From positions 194,411-258,410 of the forward strand of contig JAVKGX010000001.1 in assembly GCA_031432545.1 (NCBI GenBank): DNA of 64,000 bases, in the 5' to 3' direction. Source of the stretch: Armatimonadota bacterium. Its GTDB lineage: Bacteria; Sysuimicrobiota; Sysuimicrobiia; Sysuimicrobiales; Sysuimicrobiaceae. Each line of letters opens with the position of its first letter. Position 1 is the first letter of the stretch. The translations under genes and the position numbers were made by a program. Shown one piece after another: positions 59,833-64,000 of the stretch. The notes below the pieces were generated by a model. That model was given only the letters and a program-made list of their open reading frames with translations, was not told the DNA's origin and made no database searches.

Positions 59833-60827
59833 CGCCTCCGGTGAGTATCGTGGGGATCTCCACCTATGTACCCGCGCGCGTGCAGACCGCGGCCGAGATC
59901 GCCGACCGGACGGGCATTCCCCTGGAGGTGGTCGAGCGCAAGTTCGGCCTGCGCGGCAAGCACATCGCCGCAGCGGACGAGCACGTCTCGGACATGGCGG
60001 TCAAGGCGGCCGCCCCGCTGGTCTTCGAGTACGGAACGGACGTCGGCGCCGTCGTCTATTTCGGGAGTGCGCACAAGGACTACTACCTGTGGAGCTGCGC
60101 CCCCAAGATCCAGCATGCGCTGGGGTTAGATCGTGCGTTCGCATTCGAGGTGATGGCGACCAGTGCCTGCGCGCCCATCGCCCTGCGGCTGGCTCGCGAC
60201 ATGCTGGCCGCTGACGCACGGTTGGGATCGGTGCTGCTGGTGGGCGCGTCGCGCGAGTCGTATGTGATCGACTACCGCAACCACCGCTCGCGGTTTGCCT
60301 TCAACTTCGCTGATGGGGCCGCCGCGGCGCTGCTGCGGCGGGGCGCAGACGGCCACAGGGTGCTGGAGTCGGCCGCGGTCACCGACGGTTCCTTCGCGGA
60401 CGACGTGATGGTCCCCGCGGGCGGGTCGGTGTACCCCGCTTCCCACCAGACGGTAGAGCGGGGGATGCACGCGTTGGACGTCCGTGACCCGCAGGGCATG
60501 AAGGAACGCCTGGATCCGGTGTCGCTCGACCGATTCGTACGGGTCGTACGCGAGGCGGTGGAGCGCAGCGGGTTTACGTCCGAGGACGTGGCGTTCATCG
60601 CCCCGCTGCATATGAAGCGGTCGATGCACGACGCGCTGCTGGCCGCGTTGGGGCTGGAGCCCCAACAGGCTACCTACCTCGAGGGCTTCGGGCACATGTC
60701 CGCGATCGATCCTCTGGTCGGACTGGCCGAAGCGTCGCGGGCGGGTCGGCTGCGGCCAGGCGACCTGGTCGTGGCCGTCAGCGCCGGCACCGGATACACG
60801 TGGGCGGCGACAGCGATCCGATGGTGA
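59829..60827 (+). CDS. FabH-like beta-ketoacyl synthase III / thiolase-fold enzyme
   Basis: 332 residues. Catalytic Cys is C114 in A-T-S-A-C-A-P-I-A-L. His lies in P-L-H-M-K near 258. The Asn of FabH is replaced: the segment near 290 reads G-H-M-S-A-I-D instead of G-N-T-S-A-A-S. So it may condense acyl-CoA or act as a hydroxymethylglutaryl-CoA-synthase-like enzyme, but standard FabH chemistry is uncertain. GTG overlaps the TetR stop by four bases. Confidence 0.8.
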   Translation: MTPPVSIVGISTYVPARVQTAAEIADRTGIPLEVVERKFGLRGKHIAAADEHVSDMAVKAAAPLVFEYGTDVGAVVYFGSAHKDYYLWSCAPKIQHALGLDRAFAFEVMATSACAPIALRLARDMLAADARLGSVLLVGASRESYVIDYRNHRSRFAFNFADGAAAALLRRGADGHRVLESAAVTDGSFADDVMVPAGGSVYPASHQTVERGMHALDVRDPQGMKERLDPVSLDRFVRVVREAVERSGFTSEDVAFIAPLHMKRSMHDALLAALGLEPQQATYLEGFGHMSAIDPLVGLAEASRAGRLRPGDLVVAVSAGTGYTWAATAIRW

Positions 60828-60846
60828 AGCAGGTCGGAGGAACCCG

Positions 60847-62412
60847 ATGACCGACATCCCGACGTTTGCGCAGCGTCCCACCACGAACTGGGGCATCTGG
60901 CACTGGCTGGAGCGCCGCGCCGACATCGCGCCCGGTCGGACCGCGTTGATCGACGGCCCCCGCCGCTTCACCTACAGAGCCCTGCACGACCGCGTCGCCT
61001 CGCTGGCGGGCGCCCTGGGGCAGATGGGTGTGCGGCGGGGGGATCGGGTGGCGATCCTGTCGGTCAACCGCGCCGAGTACGTCGAGGTCCTGTTCGCTGC
61101 GGCATGGCTCGGAGCGATCCTCGTGCCGCTCAACTGGCGGCTGACCGCCTCGGAACTGGCCTTCCAAGTAAGCGACAGCGAGCCAGTGGTCTTGTTCGTC
61201 GATCCCGAGCTAGGAGACCTCGCCCAAGCGCTGCGGGCTCGTCCCGAAGCGGGATCAATCCGCGCGGCGGTCGCGTTCGACACCGACCTCCCCGTACCTC
61301 CGTGGGCGGCCGCCTACGGCGAACTGTCGGCAGACCCGCCCGCACCGGCCGGCGGGTTCGACGACCCCTTGCTGATCATGTACACCTCCGGAACGACCGG
61401 ACGCCCCAAGGGCGCGGTGCTCACGCAGCGGACGCAGCTGTGGAACAGCATCAACATCGGAACGGCGGTCCGTCTGACCTCCGACGACGTGACGCTGAAC
61501 GTCCTGCCGATGTTCCACATCGGCGGGATCGGCTTGTTCGCACTGCCGACGCTGCACGTCGGCGGCACCGCGGTCCTTCAGCGCCGCTTCGATCCCGAAG
61601 AGGCGGTGCGGCTGCTCGAAGAGCACCGGGTCAGCGCGATGTTTGGCGTCCCTTCGATCTACCTGATGCTGCTGGAGTCCGAGGCCTTCCGTCGCGCGGA
61701 CGTATCCGGTGTCCGCTTCAGTTGCGGCGGAGCCCCGTGTCCGCTGCGGATCATCGAGGCCTTCCAAGAGCGCGGCCTGCTGTTTCAGCAGGGCTACGGC
61801 CTCACCGAGACCGCACCGACGTGTCTGATCCTTCCGGCCGAAGACGCCTTCCGCAAGGCGGGGTCGGCCGGCAAGCCCGCCGTCCACGTCCAAGCGCGCG
61901 TCGTCGACGACGACGGACGCGAGGTGCCGCCGGATGCGGTCGGCGAGGTGTGGACCCGTGGCCCCAACCTCTTCTCGGGATACTGGCGGCGCCCACGCGA
62001 GACGGAGGAGGCGTTCGAGGGCGACTGGTTCAAGACCGGAGACCTGGCGCGGCGGGACGCCGAGGGGTTCTTCTACATCGTGGACCGCAAGAAGGACATG
62101 ATCATCTCCGGCGGCGAGAACATCTATCCGGCCGAGGTCGAAGATGTCCTGTACCGTCACCCCGCGGTCGCCGAGGCCGCGGTGATCGGCGTCCCGCACG
62201 AACGCTGGGGCGAGGTGCCCAAGGCGATTGTCGTCCTGCGCCCTGGACACGCGCTGACCGCCGACGAGTTGTTCCGGTTCTGCGAGCCGCACCTGGCCCG
62301 CTACAAGATCCCGCGCCTGCTGGAAGTGGTGCCGGCGCTGCCGCGCAACGCCGCCGGCAAGGTGCTCAAGCGCGTGCTGCGCGAGCACCTCGCGCAGACC
62401 GGGGGTGGCTGA
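60847..62412 (+). CDS. Acyl-CoA synthetase (AMP-forming)
   Basis: 521 residues. P-loop Y-T-S-G-T-T-G-R-P-K-G near 180, Q-G-Y-G-L-T-E-T near 320, K-T-G-D-L near 400, and the adenylating Lys in A-A-G-K-V-L-K-R near 505. The S-G-G-E-N-I-Y-P-A-E-V-E motif near 420 is typical of long- and medium-chain fatty-acid ligases. It activates a carboxylate to its CoA ester. ATG 60847 follows GGAGG at 6 bases and lies 19 bases after the FabH-like gene. Confidence 0.9.
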   Translation: MTDIPTFAQRPTTNWGIWHWLERRADIAPGRTALIDGPRRFTYRALHDRVASLAGALGQMGVRRGDRVAILSVNRAEYVEVLFAAAWLGAILVPLNWRLTASELAFQVSDSEPVVLFVDPELGDLAQALRARPEAGSIRAAVAFDTDLPVPPWAAAYGELSADPPAPAGGFDDPLLIMYTSGTTGRPKGAVLTQRTQLWNSINIGTAVRLTSDDVTLNVLPMFHIGGIGLFALPTLHVGGTAVLQRRFDPEEAVRLLEEHRVSAMFGVPSIYLMLLESEAFRRADVSGVRFSCGGAPCPLRIIEAFQERGLLFQQGYGLTETAPTCLILPAEDAFRKAGSAGKPAVHVQARVVDDDGREVPPDAVGEVWTRGPNLFSGYWRRPRETEEAFEGDWFKTGDLARRDAEGFFYIVDRKKDMIISGGENIYPAEVEDVLYRHPAVAEAAVIGVPHERWGEVPKAIVVLRPGHALTADELFRFCEPHLARYKIPRLLEVVPALPRNAAGKVLKRVLREHLAQTGGG

Positions 62413-62415
62413 CTG

Positions 62416-63213
62416 ATGCCGTACGCGCAGGTCAACGGCATCCGGCTCTACTACGAGGAGGAAGGAACCGGCCCGCCCCTGCTCCTGCTGGAGGGGCTTG
62501 GGTACGCGCTGTGGATGTGGTTCAAGCAGCGGCCCGCGCTGCGAAGACGCTTTCACCTGATCGCCCCGGACAACCGGGGCGTCGGGCTGTCCGACAAACC
62601 CGATGCGCCCTACACGATCGATCTGTTCGCCGACGATGCGGCGGCGCTGCTGGATCACCTCGGCGTACGTCGGACGCACGTGCTGGGCGTGTCGATGGGC
62701 GGGATGATCGCCCTCAATCTGAGCCTGCGTCACCCCGATCGCGTCGACCGACTGGTCCTCGTCAACACCACGCCGGGCGGCCCCGACGCGGTCCCGATGC
62801 CGCCGCAGACCGCGCAGGCCCTGCTGGCCGCGCGCGCACTGCCCCCGCGCGAGGGGCTGCGCGCCGCGATGGCGCTGGCTTTCAGCCCGCCTTACATGCA
62901 ATCCCACCCGGAGGAGATCGAGCGCATCGTGGACTGGCGGCTGCAGAACCCGCAGCCGCCCGAGGCGTGGATGCGGCAGTTCGCGGCCGGCCAGGCCTTC
63001 GACGTCTCGTCGCGCCTGCATGAGGTCCGCCACCCCGCGCTGGTGATCGCGGGATCCGACGACCGCGTGCTGCCGCCGGCGAACGCGCAGCTGCTCGCCG
63101 ATCGCCTTCCGAACGCCGAACGTGTGGTCTTCGAAGGGACCGGACACCTGCTGTTCATCGAGCGGTCAGAAGAGTTCAATCGGCTGGTCGAGGAGTTCTT
63201 GCTCGGCCCGTAA
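62416..63213 (+). CDS. Alpha/beta hydrolase, operon member
   Basis: 265 residues. Nucleophile S93 in G-V-S-M-G-G, oxyanion motif L-L-E-G-L-G near 25, catalytic Asp near 215 and His in G-T-G-H-L-L-F near 240. It aligns end to end with the protein at 29200. It sits 3 bases after the acyl-CoA ligase, so it probably acts on the same acyl compounds (thioesterase or esterase). Confidence 0.83.
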   Translation: MPYAQVNGIRLYYEEEGTGPPLLLLEGLGYALWMWFKQRPALRRRFHLIAPDNRGVGLSDKPDAPYTIDLFADDAAALLDHLGVRRTHVLGVSMGGMIALNLSLRHPDRVDRLVLVNTTPGGPDAVPMPPQTAQALLAARALPPREGLRAAMALAFSPPYMQSHPEEIERIVDWRLQNPQPPEAWMRQFAAGQAFDVSSRLHEVRHPALVIAGSDDRVLPPANAQLLADRLPNAERVVFEGTGHLLFIERSEEFNRLVEEFLLGP

Positions 63214-63257
63214 CCACCAGCCCGTCCGGAGGACGGAAAACCAGGGGAGGGGGGACG

Positions 63258-64000
63258 ATGAGCACGTGGCGATGGAAGACGTGGGCGGTTCTGTCGGTGC
63301 TGATCCTGCTGGCCGGGTCGGTGCCGGCGCAGGCGCAGCGGCCGACGATCAGGGTCGGCGCGATCGTGCCGCTCACCGGAGCCGCCGGGGTGAGCGGTCA
63401 GTTCATGCAGAGGGGCTACCAGCTCGCTTTGGACGACGTCAACCGCACCGGCGTGCTCGGCCGGCAGGTCGAGCTGATCATCGAGAACGACCGCGGCGAC
63501 CCGCCGACGGGGGCTGCCGCGTACGTGAAGTTGGTCACCCGCGACGAGGTGATCGCGGTCCTGGGCGGGCTGCAGTCCTCGGTCTCGATCGCCGTCGCCG
63601 CGCAGGCACGGCAGCGTCCGGTGCTGATGGCCTGGACGGGCGCGGCGGCCGTCATCGTCGAACAGGCGCTGGCCGACGCGGAGTGGTTCTTCCACTACCA
63701 TCCCTGGCAGTACCACAACGCCGACTCCACCTACCGGTTCATCCGCAGCGCCGGCGCCCGCACGATCTTCCTCGCCTACGAGGACGGTCCGTTCGGCGCC
63801 AGCGCCGTCGACGAGGCACGGGCGTTCGCGCGGCAGTACGGGCTGACGATCGTCGCGGCCGAACCGTTCCGCACCGGCTCGCCCGACCTCACTCCTCTGC
63901 TGACGAAGGCGAGGGGGTCCGACGCTGACGTGTTCCTGTTCGTCGGCTTCGACCAGGACGTGGTGCCGATGGCTACGCAGGCGCGGCAAGTCGGCTACTC
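63258..64000 (+). CDS. ABC-transporter solute-binding protein, branched-chain-amino-acid type, cut by window end
   Basis: 247 codons are visible; the window ends inside the gene. A signal peptide (about 1-27, cleaved near A-Q-A-Q) is followed by the periplasmic-binding fold: V-G-A-I-V-P-L-T-G-A near 33-42, and L-G-G-L-Q-S-S near 97. This is the LivJ/UrtA family, which binds amino acids, amides or related solutes for import. ATG 63258 follows GGGGAGGGGGG. It lies 44 bases after the hydrolase and continues the same strand, so permease genes should follow beyond the window. Confidence 0.85.
   Translation, partial: MSTWRWKTWAVLSVLILLAGSVPAQAQRPTIRVGAIVPLTGAAGVSGQFMQRGYQLALDDVNRTGVLGRQVELIIENDRGDPPTGAAAYVKLVTRDEVIAVLGGLQSSVSIAVAAQARQRPVLMAWTGAAAVIVEQALADAEWFFHYHPWQYHNADSTYRFIRSAGARTIFLAYEDGPFGASAVDEARAFARQYGLTIVAAEPFRTGSPDLTPLLTKARGSDADVFLFVGFDQDVVPMATQARQVGY

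Overview
This is a 64 kb piece of a high-GC bacterial chromosome. It is densely packed, with short gaps, GTG and TTG starts in plain use, and many 4-base GTGA stop/start overlaps. I see no phage, transposase, CRISPR array or rRNA. The gene content (KimA-type potassium transporter, HelY-type helicase, M32 carboxypeptidase, S8 protease, twitching-motility ATPases, PEP synthase, isocitrate lyase) suggests a free-living heterotroph, possibly thermophilic. I cannot name the phylum. Both tRNA genes (Lys UUU, Asn GUU) encode their CCA ends.

Layout. 1-3.3 kb: small and unknown genes, including a nucleotidyltransferase with a 90-residue partner and a DinB-like protein. 3.3-12.3 kb: MBL-fold hydrolase, Nudix hydrolase, lipoprotein, KimA-like transporter, RNA pseudouridine synthase, SLC13/TrkA-C permease, DCC protein, NDUFA9-like dehydrogenase, and a riboflavin-kinase-like/YbaK fusion. 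12.3-17.2 kb: ExoD, a sarcosine-oxidase-like flavoprotein, YjbQ and PEP synthase. 17.5-19.6 kb: a wrecked calcium-type P-type ATPase. 19.7-24.9 kb: sulfide:quinone-reductase-like flavoprotein with DUF1641, then ALDH16 with deoxyribose-phosphate aldolase. 25.2-28.9 kb: an HD-GYP protein overlapping a GGDEF protein (cyclic-di-GMP). 29-33.7 kb: tRNA-Lys, hydrolase, cold-shock protein, radical-SAM protein, Zn-ribbon protein, a histone-H1-like basic protein and a secreted subtilase. 33.9-37.6 kb: pilus operon with a degenerate PilB-like protein and two PilT ATPases. 37.7-49.1 kb: M32 peptidase, tRNA-Asn, AI-2E family exporter, isocitrate/isopropylmalate dehydrogenase, hybrid histidine kinase, DRG/OBG-type GTPase, HelY-like helicase and an AcuC-type deacetylase. 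49.4-59 kb: tandem GNAT, C45 acyltransferase, second cold-shock gene, methyltransferase, creatinase-like M24 protein, LytS/LytTR pair, isocitrate lyase and a NAGPA-type secreted protein. 59.2-64 kb: a fatty-acid-type cluster (TetR, FabH-like synthase, acyl-CoA ligase, alpha/beta hydrolase) followed by an ABC solute-binding protein cut by the window edge.

The most striking pattern concerns transcription starts. At least eleven genes have a -10 hexamer only 7-10 bases before the start codon, with no room for a Shine-Dalgarno sequence. In five of them the spacing is exactly 7, so the start codon should be the first transcribed base (leaderless mRNA). Genes inside operons and the two cold-shock genes instead have clear GGAGG-type ribosome sites. 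Other points worth a second look are the RibK-like/YbaK fusion, the ATP-site-less PilB homologue, the decayed P-type ATPase, a FadR-box-like palindrome on the TetR start, an operator-like palindrome inside the SQR promoter, and the nucleotidyltransferase two-gene module.
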